Source of the DNA: an uncultured Anaerolineae bacterium
GTDB taxonomy: Bacteria; Chloroflexota; Anaerolineae; Promineifilales; Promineifilaceae
Reading direction: 5' to 3'
Assembly (NCBI GenBank): GCA_905479495.1
Contig: CAJQMR010000018.1
Coordinates: 1 to 49,062, forward strand
Length of the DNA: 49,062 bases
In this document: positions 28,211-36,615 of the stretch, piece after piece
How positions within the stretch are numbered: position 1 is the first letter of the stretch
How the letters are laid out: every line of letters starts with the position of its first letter
Position numbers and translations under genes: made by a program
Notes under the pieces: generated by a model
Database searches by the model: none
Told to the model about the DNA's origin: nothing
Seen by the model: the letters and a program-made list of their open reading frames with translations, nothing else

Positions 28211-28263
28211 GTAGCCGCAGTTTCTTACTGCACCAACAAAACGCGCTAAGAAAGCGCGGCTAC
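28211..28263. repeat. GTAGCCGC inverted repeat
   Basis: GTAGCCGCAGTTTCTTA (28211-28227) pairs with TAAGAAAGCGCGGCTAC (28247-28263) with few mismatches. It is the third inverted repeat in this gap. From 28264 to 28376 I see nothing further. Confidence 0.65.
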
Positions 28264-28376
28264 GGGTTTTGTTTCTTCCACCATTTGGTATAAACATCAA
28301 ACAATAGTCGTAGTACATTTACAATCAGTGAAATTATTTGTATCCACATGGCATTTTTCCTTTAGTCAAAATAAAA

Positions 28377-28407
28377 ATAGCCCATCTCATAATTAGAGAT
28401 AGGCTAT
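28377..28407 (-). terminator. Rho-independent terminator for the minus-strand gene of unknown function
   Basis: Arms ATAGCC-ATCTC (28377-28388) and GAGAT-GGCTAT (28396-28407) with one mismatch and a 7-base loop. Read on the minus strand the stem is followed by TTTTTATTTT. It lies about 60 bases beyond the stop of the gene at 28467. Confidence 0.8.
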
Positions 28408-28466
28408 TAGAACGAAGTGGAAATGTGGGGAAATGTTCGGAAATAATTTTACCCAAAACGGAAATG

Positions 28467-29507
28467 TTAGGTTTCAGGAAATTCCTTTTCGTAATTCCTT
28501 AATGTCCTCCCACTAATCTGGTAATTGGTTCCTGCCCACGCATCTTTTTTACTAACTTTGCCAGCTTCTTTTTCCTGTCGGTAATGTCTCACAATGGCAC
28601 GGCGTTTTTCAGCAGGATAAGCATAATGGTCGCTATCCAACTTTCGAGAGCTTTCTTGCTGGTGCTCTTTACCTGTTTCAGGGCGAGTAAACATTGGGAA
28701 TTGTTTAGCAGCTGCATGCACCATGGCAAACAAATGCTGTCGAACGTATATCAACCATTCCTCATGTTGTTCAGCAGTAGCATTCTGATTAATGTTGACG
28801 CGAGGTGTGATTTCTATTTGGTCAAAGACTGTATCATCAACCACAATATCAATACTGCAATGATGGAACTGGTATGAGAACCCCAACTCATAATCAAGCC
28901 CAACTACATAACTTTGACCATCTACTGAACTTCGTCTATAGGATTCAAACCAACTCTTAAAGGTAAGATAATTGGTTCCAAGTAAAGTGGTATTCCTAAG
29001 CTGTTCGGTTCCCACTTGATTCTTCGTTGATTCATTCTGCTTACCAATAGGTTGCAATCCATCATCAACCAATGTCTGGAAAAGTTTGCTCAAATAGCTC
29101 TCTGTTGCTGTAGAATCGATGTTGTTCGCATCATGCCATAATTCCAGGCGTAGCTCTGCTGCTATCTTCGTTCCGATCACCTTACCGTGAGGGTTATCTG
29201 GGTATACTTGATAAGCTTTGCCATCTTCAATAACTTCGGTAAGAGGAACAGGGACATCACAATCAGATGTCCAAGATGTTCCAAGCAACCACAAACATTC
29301 ATTGCCCGCTCTGGTAGTTATTAATTGCCTATCATCAATTCGAAAACGACACAAGTAATTGCCAAACCTCTGATCAACATTTCGCTCAGAGAACTGCATC
29401 AAAATTGAATGTACGCTATCGAAATCGCCAGGCCATAAGCCTTTTCCAATTAAGGAGAGTCCTTTCACGTCGAAAAGGAATCTATCTTTATGGTCGTAAT
29501 ATGTCAT
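28467..29507 (-). CDS. Protein of unknown function, AT-rich, probable acquired gene
   Basis: 346 residues from ATG 29507, preferred because GGAGAGTGGAG precedes it. A longer form from 29582 would overlap the argJ stop by ATGA but has no ribosome binding site. I do not recognise the family. No signal peptide or membrane segment is visible. The last 50 residues (PAEKRRAIVRHYRQEKEAGK onward, ending RTLRNYEKEFPET) are basic and could form a helix-turn-helix-like DNA-binding end. Base composition is clearly more AT-rich than the arginine genes on both sides, and it has no ACGGCCGT, so horizontal transfer is likely. Confidence 0.75.
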   Translation of the reverse strand: MTYYDHKDRFLFDVKGLSLIGKGLWPGDFDSVHSILMQFSERNVDQRFGNYLCRFRIDDRQLITTRAGNECLWLLGTSWTSDCDVPVPLTEVIEDGKAYQVYPDNPHGKVIGTKIAAELRLELWHDANNIDSTATESYLSKLFQTLVDDGLQPIGKQNESTKNQVGTEQLRNTTLLGTNYLTFKSWFESYRRSSVDGQSYVVGLDYELGFSYQFHHCSIDIVVDDTVFDQIEITPRVNINQNATAEQHEEWLIYVRQHLFAMVHAAAKQFPMFTRPETGKEHQQESSRKLDSDHYAYPAEKRRAIVRHYRQEKEAGKVSKKDAWAGTNYQISGRTLRNYEKEFPET

Positions 29508-29578
29508 TGCTCCACTCTCCAAACAAGAATGTTCAAGGGTGCCAGTGTCTTTTCGGTATAACAATAACACAATCCGGT

Positions 29579-30802
29579 TCATGTCCGGTAGTCGGCGTTG
29601 ATGCTGACGTAGTCGTGGCTGAGGTCAGTGGTCCAGACAACGGCCGTTTCCTCCCCCCCACTCTCCAAATCCAACAAAATCTTAAATTCTGGCTCGGCAA
29701 AAACGGATGCAGCGGCCGCCTCCTGGTATTCAGTGGGCGTGCCGTTGGCCACCAATTGCAGCTCGTCTGGCTGCTGCACGCCAATCCACAGATTGATTTT
29801 TGTTTGGTCAAACGGCACCCCGGCGCGGCCAGCGGCCATCAGCAAGCGGCCCCAGTTGGCGTCGCTGCCCGCGAAGGCCGTTTTCACCAGCGGCGATGTA
29901 GCAATGGTGTTGGCAATTTGGTGGGCCTCGGCTTCGCTGTTGGCTCCGGTGACCTGAATTTCTACAAATTTGGTGGCTCCCTCGCCATCCCGGACAATTA
30001 GCTGAGCCAGGGCGGTGCAGAGGTGGTTAAGCGCTGCGCCAAATTGGGCGATGCTGTCGGGGTCGGCTACGGCCGTTCCGCTCACCCCATTGGCCAAAAG
30101 CAAAATTGTATCGTTGGTGCTGGTATCCCCGTCGATAGAAATGCGGTTGAAGCTTTGGTTAACGGCCGTTTTTAGCAAGCCATCCAACACGTCCGGTTCG
30201 ATCGCCGCATCCGTTGTCAACACGGCCAGCATCGTGGCCATGTTAGGATGAATCATGCCCGCCCCCTTGGCCATGCCACCGATGGTCACCGATCCACCGG
30301 GCAAATCAACCTGTACTGCCAGGTGCTTGGGATGCGTATCCGTCGTCATGATCGCTTCGGCCGCCAGACGGCCGTTTTCCCGCGAAAGTCCCTTGGCTCC
30401 GGCCACAATGCCCGCTTCCAGTTTAGCCATCGGCAGCTGCACGCCAATCACCCCGGTGGAAAGCACCAAAATCTGGTTGGCCGCGCAGCCTAACGCCTGG
30501 GCTGCCATTTTTTGGGTGGCCCGGGCGTTGGCCAGCCCGGGTTTGCCCGTGCAGGCGTTGGCATTTTTGGAATTAATTACCACAGCGCGCAGGCGGCTGT
30601 TGTTGGCGGCCAACGTTTCTCGATCCACAATCACAGGCGCGGCCACCACCTGATTTTTGGTAAACATGGCAGCACAGCTGCAATCGGTGTCGGCAACAAC
30701 GAGGGCTAGATCGAGCTGGTTTTCTTTTTTTAGACCGGCAGCCACGGCAACGGCCGTAAAACCCGCCGGTGTCGTCACAGTCCCATCGAGGACAATCTGC
30801 AT
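29579..30802 (-). CDS. argJ: Bifunctional ornithine acetyltransferase / N-acetylglutamate synthase
   Basis: 407 residues. It transfers the acetyl group from N-acetylornithine to glutamate, closing the acetyl cycle of arginine synthesis. The self-cleavage and nucleophile site GAGMIHPNMATML is present, as are NSKNANACTG, DGDTSTND and GSDANWGRLL. The start is ATG 30802 (MQIVLDGTVTTPAGF); an upstream in-frame ATG at 30850 would add a non-family extension. The C-terminus SINADYRT is the normal family end, so the gene is complete. It is on the opposite strand from argCBD-G. Five ACGGCCGT copies lie in it. Confidence 0.94.
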   Translation of the reverse strand: MQIVLDGTVTTPAGFTAVAVAAGLKKENQLDLALVVADTDCSCAAMFTKNQVVAAPVIVDRETLAANNSRLRAVVINSKNANACTGKPGLANARATQKMAAQALGCAANQILVLSTGVIGVQLPMAKLEAGIVAGAKGLSRENGRLAAEAIMTTDTHPKHLAVQVDLPGGSVTIGGMAKGAGMIHPNMATMLAVLTTDAAIEPDVLDGLLKTAVNQSFNRISIDGDTSTNDTILLLANGVSGTAVADPDSIAQFGAALNHLCTALAQLIVRDGEGATKFVEIQVTGANSEAEAHQIANTIATSPLVKTAFAGSDANWGRLLMAAGRAGVPFDQTKINLWIGVQQPDELQLVANGTPTEYQEAAAASVFAEPEFKILLDLESGGEETAVVWTTDLSHDYVSINADYRT

Positions 30803-30913
30803 TTCGTTCACATTCTTACTCCATCTGAAAGAGGTTATTGTAACTACCAAAAGTATACGCAGTTGCTATATTGTTCACCAACTTAAACAAAGCATTCTTG
30901 ATGTCGCCATTTT

Positions 30914-30979
30914 TTATACAAAGGCACAAGGAGGCAAAGGGTTTTCTTTGTTTCTGCCTTCCTTCGTACCTTTGTATAA
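30914..30979. repeat. Inverted repeat in the argJ / GNAT divergent gap
   Basis: TTATACAAAGGCACAAGGAGGC faces GCCTTCCTTCGTACCTTTGTATAA with a few mismatches. It lies in the 256-base gap that must hold the promoters of argJ and of the GNAT at 31059. I could not assign either promoter with confidence. Confidence 0.75.
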
Positions 30980-31058
30980 ATTCCTGTTTAAGCACCAAAT
31001 TCAAGTAGCCAAACTAATTTTTCTGCGTTATCTTTGCATCATTTCTTGGGAGACAAGC

Positions 31059-31640
31059 GTGAAGGAATTAGCTCTATCATTCCCCCAATTAGAAACTGAA
31101 CGGCTCATTTTGCGTGAGTTTCGCCTGGATGAAGCGGATCAGATGGCGCTGTTTCGCATTTTTTCCGACAGTCGGGTGACGCGCTACTACAACCTGAACA
31201 CCTTTACCGAACCGCAAGAGGCGTGGCAACTATTGCGTCGGCGGCACGGCCGTTTCTGGCAAGGGCGTGGCATTCGTTGGGCCATCACACTCAAAGACAA
31301 TGATGAAATTATTGGCGGCTGTGGTTTTAATTCGCTTAACAAAAAGAAACAGATGGGGGAATTAGGTTATGAATTGGCCCGGCCGTTTTGGCAAAAAGGA
31401 ATCATGTCGGAGGCGGTGAATGCGGCCGTGACCTATGGGTTTACCGAGTTGGCCTTGTGCCGTATCGAGGCGTGGGTCATGCCCCCCAATCGCGCCTCGG
31501 CCAATTTATTGCTGAAGGTCGGTTTTCAATCGGAGGGAATTTTGGAGGGGAAAGGGTATTGGGACGGCCATTTCCATGATTTGGAACTATTTTCTCTACT
31601 GGAAGAACAATGGCAAAGTAACAAACAAAGCTTACTGTGA
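31059..31640 (+). CDS. RimJ/RimL-type GNAT acetyltransferase
   Basis: 193 residues from GTG 31059, chosen because GGGAG lies 6 bases upstream and the product then begins VKELALSFPQLETERLILREF, the usual family start. Codons further upstream in the same frame translate the inverted repeat and argJ antisense. IIGGCGF, YELARPFWQKGIMSEAV and the C-terminal NRASANLLLKVGFQSEGIL are typical of N-acetyltransferases that modify ribosomal proteins or small molecules. The substrate is unknown. Confidence 0.88.
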   Translation: MKELALSFPQLETERLILREFRLDEADQMALFRIFSDSRVTRYYNLNTFTEPQEAWQLLRRRHGRFWQGRGIRWAITLKDNDEIIGGCGFNSLNKKKQMGELGYELARPFWQKGIMSEAVNAAVTYGFTELALCRIEAWVMPPNRASANLLLKVGFQSEGILEGKGYWDGHFHDLELFSLLEEQWQSNKQSLL

Positions 31641-31668
31641 CCAAATCGCGCAGCGGGGTTCTAAACGG

Positions 31669-31696
31669 TTGACAGTTTGCCAGATGCTTTTATGAT
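31669..31696 (+). promoter_or_regulatory. Sigma-70-like promoter of the clostripain-family gene
   Basis: TTGACA (31669-31674), a 16-base spacer, TATGAT (31691-31696, 5 of 6). Transcription should start near 31703, giving a leader of about 37 bases with GGGAGAGG before the ATG at 31740. Confidence 0.8.
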
Positions 31697-31739
31697 CTGG
31701 CACCTTGGCAAAAAACACCCAGGGAGAGGAAATAAGATT

Positions 31740-34289
31740 ATGAATTTTTGGGATTTATTGGAAAGAAAAAGAAACGCGTTTCAGGCAACGGCCGTATTTG
31801 CCTCCGGCACCCCATCACAAGAGATCAATTTTGGCCAACCCTTGTTCGCCAAAGGCAAAAGCAAACCCCGCGTGACGGTAAACCGTCGCCGCAAAACCAG
31901 CCAGAATAGCCCCCGTGACCGAGCTGACGCGCCACAACGCAAACGGCCGTCTCGGCCCAGTGGTGGCAGTGGCGGCAGCAGCGGCGGGGGAGGCTACAAG
32001 CCCCGGCCTTCTGGCGGCACCTCTTTGCCCGGCGGTGGCAAAATCTCACCCTTGATGCTGATTATCATCGTCATTGTCCTGGCCGTAGTTGGCATTCCTC
32101 TTTCTATGCTCACCGGCGGCGATGATAACGGCAGCACCGATACCGCGCCCGTCTTCACCGATACCGACACCAGCAGCGAATCTACTCAGTCAAACGAGCC
32201 CTTGCCCACGCTTTCCGCCGCTGGCCCATCTGACCAAACCTGGACCGTCATGCTGTACCAGGACGCCGACGATAAAATTTTGGAGGAAGACATCTTCCTG
32301 GATTTGAACGAAGCCGAGCGAGTTGGCTCTAACGACAACGTGCAAATTGTGGCCCAGCTAGACCGCTTCAGCAGCGGCTTTGCCGGGGATGGCAACTGGA
32401 CCAGCGCCCGCCGCTACTACGTCACCCGTGACAACGATCTGCAAACCATCAACTCCGAACTCGTCCAGGATTTAGGGGAAGTGAACATGGCGGACAGCCA
32501 GACACTGGTTGATTTTGTGGTATGGGCCGCAGAAAACTATCCAGCCGACAAATACGTCCTCATCATGTCTGATCATGGCGCAGGTTGGCCCGGCGGCTGG
32601 TCGGACCCTGACCCCAGCACCCCTACCGATAACAGTCTGCCAATTACGGCCGCTTTAGGCAACGACCTTTACCTGATGGAAATCGATCAGGCCCTTGGCG
32701 AAATTCGCTCCCAAACTGGCATCGACCAGTTTGAGTTAATCGGCATGGACGCCTGCCTGATGGGCGGCGTGGAAATTTTTGCCGCATTAGCCCCCCACGC
32801 CCGCTATGCCGTGGCCTCGCAAGAAGTGGAACCAGCGCTGGGCTGGGCTTACGCGGGCTTTTTAGAACAACTGGCAACCAATCCAGGCATCAACGGCGGC
32901 GATTTGGGCCGTCTCATTGTGGACAGCTACATTCGGGACGACCAACGCATCTTGGACCCCGAAGCGCGTGCTGGCCTTTTGGGCGGCGGCAATCCGCTGG
33001 GCGGCCTATTTGGCCTGTTTGGCGGACCGAGTAATGTCTCCACTCAGCAACTGGTACAGCAGATGGAGCAAAATGTCACGTTAACGGCCGTTGACCTCTC
33101 GCAAATTCCAGCGTTGGTAGACAGCATCAACAACCTGAGCCTGTCCCTAAGCAACGACAACCAGCAAATGATTGCCCAAAATCGCACGCGCGCTCAATCG
33201 TTTACCAGCGTGTTTGGCAGCAATGTGCCACCTTCGTACATTGATTTAGGCCACTTTGCTCAGCTGCTGGCGCAAAACAGCAGCAATGGCGACGTGGACC
33301 AGGCAGTAAATGAAGTCCTGGCGGCCATCAACCAGGCGGTGATTGCTGAAAAGCACGGGCCAAACAAACCTGGCTCCACGGGCGTGTCGATTTATTTCCC
33401 TAACTCCCAACTGTATGGCAATCCGATTACAGGACCGCAGTCGTATACGGCCGTTGCCGATACCTTCACCAACGCTTCCCTGTGGGATGACTTTTTAGCC
33501 TTTCACTATACAGGACAACCGTTTAACGCAGGCGACGTGGGAGCGGCTATTCCCACAACGGCCGTACGCGGCCCCGGCACCGGCAACATCACCATCGCTC
33601 CCATCACCGCTTCCAGCAATGAAGCCGCTCCCGGCGAGCCGGTGCTGCTCACCACCGAAATTTCCGGCGAAAACATTGGCTACGTCAAGCTGCTCGTCGG
33701 CTTCGTAGACACCAGCGCCAATTCCCTGCTGGTCATCGACTCCGACTACCTGGAAAGCGCCGAAACTGAGGAAGTGGATGGGCTGTACTACCCCGTGTGG
33801 CCCGATGAGCCATTTGATCTGGAATTTGAATGGGAGCCAGTCGTCTTTGCCATCAGTGACGGCACGAACCAGGTGGTGACGCTTTTTAAGCCGCAAACCT
33901 ACGGCGCAACGTTTGAGGAAGCCACTTATGCCGTGGATGGCCTCTACACCTACAGCGACGGTGCGCAGCGCGTGGCCCGGCTGTTGTTCCGCGACGGCGT
34001 TTTGCAGCAGGTGGTTGGCTTTAACAATGAAGATGGCACCGGTGGCCCACGAGAAATCATTCCGCAGGTGGGGGATCAGTTCACGGTGCTAGAAACCTGG
34101 CAAGATCTAGACAACAGCGGCAACGTGATTGGCAGCGAAACGCAGGAAGCGGGCACACTCACCTTCACGGATCAAACGTTCACCTGGGTGGATTTGGACG
34201 CCGCCGCCGGAGAATATGTGGTTGGCTTTATTGTGGAGGATTTTGACGGGAATCAGTTCCCGGCGTATACGCAAATTACGGTGAGATAA
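31740..34289 (+). CDS. Membrane-anchored clostripain-family (C11) cysteine peptidase
   Basis: 849 residues from ATG 31740 (GGGAGAGG upstream). A cytoplasmic N-terminus of about 95 residues is basic and Gly/Ser-rich. One membrane segment (LMLIIIVIVLAVVGIPL) lies near 105-120 and a Thr/Ser-rich linker follows. The peptidase domain runs from about 165 to 560, with catalytic His279 in SDHGAGW and Cys339 in MDACLMGG. After about 600, two beta domains probably of Ig type follow. Clostripain relatives cleave after Arg or Lys; the substrate here is unknown. The topology places the enzyme outside the membrane. The terminator hairpin begins 3 bases after the stop. Confidence 0.9.
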   Translation: MNFWDLLERKRNAFQATAVFASGTPSQEINFGQPLFAKGKSKPRVTVNRRRKTSQNSPRDRADAPQRKRPSRPSGGSGGSSGGGGYKPRPSGGTSLPGGGKISPLMLIIIVIVLAVVGIPLSMLTGGDDNGSTDTAPVFTDTDTSSESTQSNEPLPTLSAAGPSDQTWTVMLYQDADDKILEEDIFLDLNEAERVGSNDNVQIVAQLDRFSSGFAGDGNWTSARRYYVTRDNDLQTINSELVQDLGEVNMADSQTLVDFVVWAAENYPADKYVLIMSDHGAGWPGGWSDPDPSTPTDNSLPITAALGNDLYLMEIDQALGEIRSQTGIDQFELIGMDACLMGGVEIFAALAPHARYAVASQEVEPALGWAYAGFLEQLATNPGINGGDLGRLIVDSYIRDDQRILDPEARAGLLGGGNPLGGLFGLFGGPSNVSTQQLVQQMEQNVTLTAVDLSQIPALVDSINNLSLSLSNDNQQMIAQNRTRAQSFTSVFGSNVPPSYIDLGHFAQLLAQNSSNGDVDQAVNEVLAAINQAVIAEKHGPNKPGSTGVSIYFPNSQLYGNPITGPQSYTAVADTFTNASLWDDFLAFHYTGQPFNAGDVGAAIPTTAVRGPGTGNITIAPITASSNEAAPGEPVLLTTEISGENIGYVKLLVGFVDTSANSLLVIDSDYLESAETEEVDGLYYPVWPDEPFDLEFEWEPVVFAISDGTNQVVTLFKPQTYGATFEEATYAVDGLYTYSDGAQRVARLLFRDGVLQQVVGFNNEDGTGGPREIIPQVGDQFTVLETWQDLDNSGNVIGSETQEAGTLTFTDQTFTWVDLDAAAGEYVVGFIVEDFDGNQFPAYTQITVR

Positions 34290-34291
34290 GT

Positions 34292-34340
34292 GTAATTGAG
34301 TAAATGGGTAATTGACATAATTACCCATTTACTCAATTAC
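34292..34340. terminator. Perfect 22-bp hairpin between convergent genes
   Basis: GTAATTGAGTAAATGGGTAATT (34292-34313) pairs perfectly with 34319-34340 around a 5-base loop. It sits between the convergent peptidase and lipoprotein genes, where it could end both transcripts. The stem is AT-rich and not followed by a clean T-run, so terminator activity is inferred. It shares its word with the repeats at 23614 and 44022. Confidence 0.75.
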
Positions 34341-34346
34341 CTTCTT

Positions 34347-35405
34347 TTACGGCCGTACCGTGAAATCGTAAATCTCGGTGCCGCCAATCTTGTCACCACT
34401 GGCATCATAGGCGGTGACAGACCAGACGTAGCGGGCCGGGTCCAGCGTGAAGTCGAAACGGTAGCTGGATTCGTTAACTTCTTCAAAATCCAGCACATTG
34501 GTCCGATCGGGATCGTCATCGTTCCACATCAAGATTTTGTAACTGGCCGCCAGTGGGCTGTCTTCCCAATCTAAAACAATGCCATCCCCACGAATCTCAG
34601 CCCCATCGGCTGGCTCTTGAATAAGCAGCTGGCAGGAACCATCCAGGCCGGCAACGACAAAATCAAACTGTTCGGCCGTTTCGGAAATTTTGATACGGTC
34701 GCTGCTAAACGCTTCCACACTCCAGCGATACCCACAGTTCACCGGCAGTAAATCCACTAGCAGGCTCGATTCATTAACCCGCTTGTCAATCAAAATAGCA
34801 TCTCCCTCGTCAGGGTACATTGACACTTTGTAATAATCTGCTTCAGGGTAATCGTTCCAATCCAACTGAACCTCTTGCCCAGCCACCTTGCTGCCATTGG
34901 TCGGTTCTAGCAGCTTCACGTCCAGCTTAAAAATGTTCTGCACGCCAATGACCAATGTTTCTCCGGCTTCAACCTCAAATTCGGCCGAGCTGAGGATGCC
35001 GCTGGAGATGTAAAGCCAATCATCGCTGTCGAAGACGCGCACAGACAGGGCGTAGACACCCGGCTCAACATCTTTAAAGAGATAACGGCCGTTTTCGTCC
35101 GTCTTTCCAGTAACAGGCTTGCTGCCACAGCCACTAAACGAGGAAAAATCAGCACAAAGCTCCACTTCCAAACCAGCCGCCCCTGTGCCGTTCCAACGGA
35201 TTTCGCCGTAGACGTTGCCCGTGCCGTCGGCCGGGTCAGCCCCGTCGTAAGTCAAGTCATCATCGTTGCTGGCTGCATCAGATTGGCTGTCATTGCTAGA
35301 ATCGCTGTCGGCACGGCCGTTTTCCCCGCCATCCTCTCCGCCACCACAACCAATCAATAAAAATAAGGCCAAAAGCCAAATGAACTGTTTTTTCGTCGCT
35401 TGCAT
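34347..35405 (-). CDS. Lipoprotein with SpaA/carboxypeptidase-regulatory-like domain and two FN3-like domains
   Basis: 352 residues from ATG 35405 (GGAGAG 6 bases upstream). The signal peptide runs KKQFIWLLALFLLIG and the lipobox Cys is near residue 20, followed by an Asp/Ser-rich linker to about 60. A beta-sandwich domain at about 65-145 (GEIRWNGTGAAGLEVEL, DENGRYLFKDVEPGVYALSV) matches Cna-B/CarboxypepD_reg-type folds. Two similar domains follow, each opening LLIQEPADGAE or LLEPTNGSK and carrying YRWSVEA or YVWSVTA, like fibronectin III. It is probably surface-exposed and adhesive or structural; no enzyme motif is seen. Confidence 0.82.
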   Translation of the reverse strand: MQATKKQFIWLLALFLLIGCGGGEDGGENGRADSDSSNDSQSDAASNDDDLTYDGADPADGTGNVYGEIRWNGTGAAGLEVELCADFSSFSGCGSKPVTGKTDENGRYLFKDVEPGVYALSVRVFDSDDWLYISSGILSSAEFEVEAGETLVIGVQNIFKLDVKLLEPTNGSKVAGQEVQLDWNDYPEADYYKVSMYPDEGDAILIDKRVNESSLLVDLLPVNCGYRWSVEAFSSDRIKISETAEQFDFVVAGLDGSCQLLIQEPADGAEIRGDGIVLDWEDSPLAASYKILMWNDDDPDRTNVLDFEEVNESSYRFDFTLDPARYVWSVTAYDASGDKIGGTEIYDFTVRP

Positions 35406-35529
35406 GTTTGCTCTCCGTAGATCAGGTAGCACCTGTCAAATTGTTATGTCGTGGGACAAGTGTGGCAAAAATTTCTAACGGTTTTACCTACGGCTTCGCG
35501 CAAGCAGCCAGGAATGGTATGCTTGGCGC

Positions 35530-36138
35530 ATGAACAAACAACTAGAGCCTTTTTTTGGTAATTTTTCATTTTCGGGGGAGCTGAACAAGGATGTAACGGC
35601 CGTTCTCACCCATCACCAACTGCCCAAAGTGGCTGGGCACGTCAGCCGCGTGGCGCAGGAGGCCAAACGGCTGGCCATGCAGTTTGGGGCCGATCCGGCT
35701 GGCGCAGAAACGGCCGGTTGGCTGCACGACATTAGTGCGGTCATCCCCAACAAAGTACGGGTTGAGATGTGCCTTGAATTTGGCATCCCAGTCCTGCCGG
35801 GTGAGGCCGATTTCCCCATGATTTTGCACCAGAAGCTAAGTGCGGTTGTGGCCAGGGAAATTTTTGGCGTGACGGAAACGGCCATTCTCAGCGCCATCGG
35901 CTGCCACACCACGCTCAAGGCCAAGGCAACCTTGCTGGACAAGATTGTCTTTGTCGCCGACAAAATCAAGTGGGACCAGCCAGGAGAGCCACCATATTTG
36001 GTTGAAATTGAAACGGCCGTATCCCATTCAATCGACGACGCTTGCCGCGTTTACCTCGCGTACCTCTGGCAACAACGCGACTCGCTGCGTTACATCCATC
36101 CCTGGTTTGTGGCAGCGTATGAAGAACTCGCCTTGTAA
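35530..36138 (+). CDS. yqeK: HD-domain diadenosine tetraphosphatase, YqeK family
   Basis: 202 residues. YqeK enzymes hydrolyse Ap4A symmetrically to ADP using a di-iron HD site. His37 in GHVSRV, His66-Asp67 in WLHD, the HQKLSAVVAREIFG segment, GCHTT and VFVADKI are the expected metal and fold residues. TATGCT at 35518-35523 ends six bases before the ATG and no Shine-Dalgarno is visible, so a leaderless transcript is possible. In many bacteria yqeK sits by nadD and rsfS; here it does not. Confidence 0.87.
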   Translation: MNKQLEPFFGNFSFSGELNKDVTAVLTHHQLPKVAGHVSRVAQEAKRLAMQFGADPAGAETAGWLHDISAVIPNKVRVEMCLEFGIPVLPGEADFPMILHQKLSAVVAREIFGVTETAILSAIGCHTTLKAKATLLDKIVFVADKIKWDQPGEPPYLVEIETAVSHSIDDACRVYLAYLWQQRDSLRYIHPWFVAAYEELAL

Positions 36139-36233
36139 AACCTGACAGGTTTACTGCGGTACTTCGTCAAAACAGTCCTTTGCCATGCAAAAACGACTTC
36201 ATTTCAGGCTCGTTTTGGAAACCTGTCAGGTTT
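36138..36233. repeat. Paired AAACCTG-CAGGTTT palindromes
   Basis: AAACCTGACAGGTTT (36138-36152) and AAACCTGTCAGGTTT (36219-36233) are each nearly self-complementary and complementary to one another. They bracket the gap between yqeK and the ABM gene; the first begins on the yqeK stop codon and the second ends 20 bases before the next ATG. Confidence 0.8.
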
Positions 36234-36253
36234 GGTCGATCAAGGAGAACAAC

Positions 36254-36544
36254 ATGATTTTAGAAGTTGCGATTTTGAACGTGAAGGAAGGGGAAACGGC
36301 CGCTTTCGAAGCCGCCTTTGCTCAGGCCCAATCAATTATTTCTGGGATACCGGGCTATGTGGAGCATGAACTGCAAAAATGTCTGGAGGTGCCCAATCAA
36401 TACATCCTGCTGGTGCGCTGGCAAACGCTGGCAGACCACACTGTTGGCTTTCGCCAATCGGCCGAGTACCAGCAATGGAAGGCGCTGCTACACCACTTTT
36501 ATGATCCCTTCCCCACGGTGGAACATTACGAGCTGGTTTTCTAG
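36254..36544 (+). CDS. Antibiotic biosynthesis monooxygenase (ABM) domain protein
   Basis: 96 residues from ATG 36254 (AGGAGA 5 bases upstream). A single dimeric alpha-beta barrel-type domain: ILEVAILNVKEGE at the start, PGYVEHELQKCLEVPNQYILLVRWQ in the centre, and HHFYDPFPTVEHYELVF at the end. The family includes heme-degrading and quinol mono-oxygenases as well as proteins without known activity; the role here is open. Confidence 0.87.
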   Translation: MILEVAILNVKEGETAAFEAAFAQAQSIISGIPGYVEHELQKCLEVPNQYILLVRWQTLADHTVGFRQSAEYQQWKALLHHFYDPFPTVEHYELVF

Positions 36545-36550
36545 ATTTCA

Positions 36551-36610
36551 GGACTGGCAGTCCTGGCAACGAATCATCATCAACAAATATAGATTTAGGA
36601 CTGCCAGTCC
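36551..36610. repeat. GGACTGSCAGTCC inverted repeat between convergent genes
   Basis: GGACTGGCAGTCC (36551-36563) faces GGACTGCCAGTCC (36598-36610); both arms are themselves near-palindromes and both are preceded by a TAGATTT word. It lies between the convergent ABM and DUF2785 genes and may end transcripts on both strands. Confidence 0.75.
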
Positions 36611-36615
36611 TCGGT

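Noticed and set aside
28584..28877. A 97-codon plus-strand ORF
   Set aside because: It is antisense to the unknown minus-strand gene and shows no recognisable motif.
29508..29582. ATGA overlap between argJ and the unknown gene as proof of coupling
   Set aside because: The overlapping ATG has no ribosome binding site, while the ATG at 29507 has GGAGAGTGGAG, so the overlap is probably accidental.
30657..31058. N-terminal extension of the GNAT at 31059
   Set aside because: The extension translates argJ antisense and the inverted repeat; the GTG at 31059 has a good GGGAG site and gives the family N-terminus.
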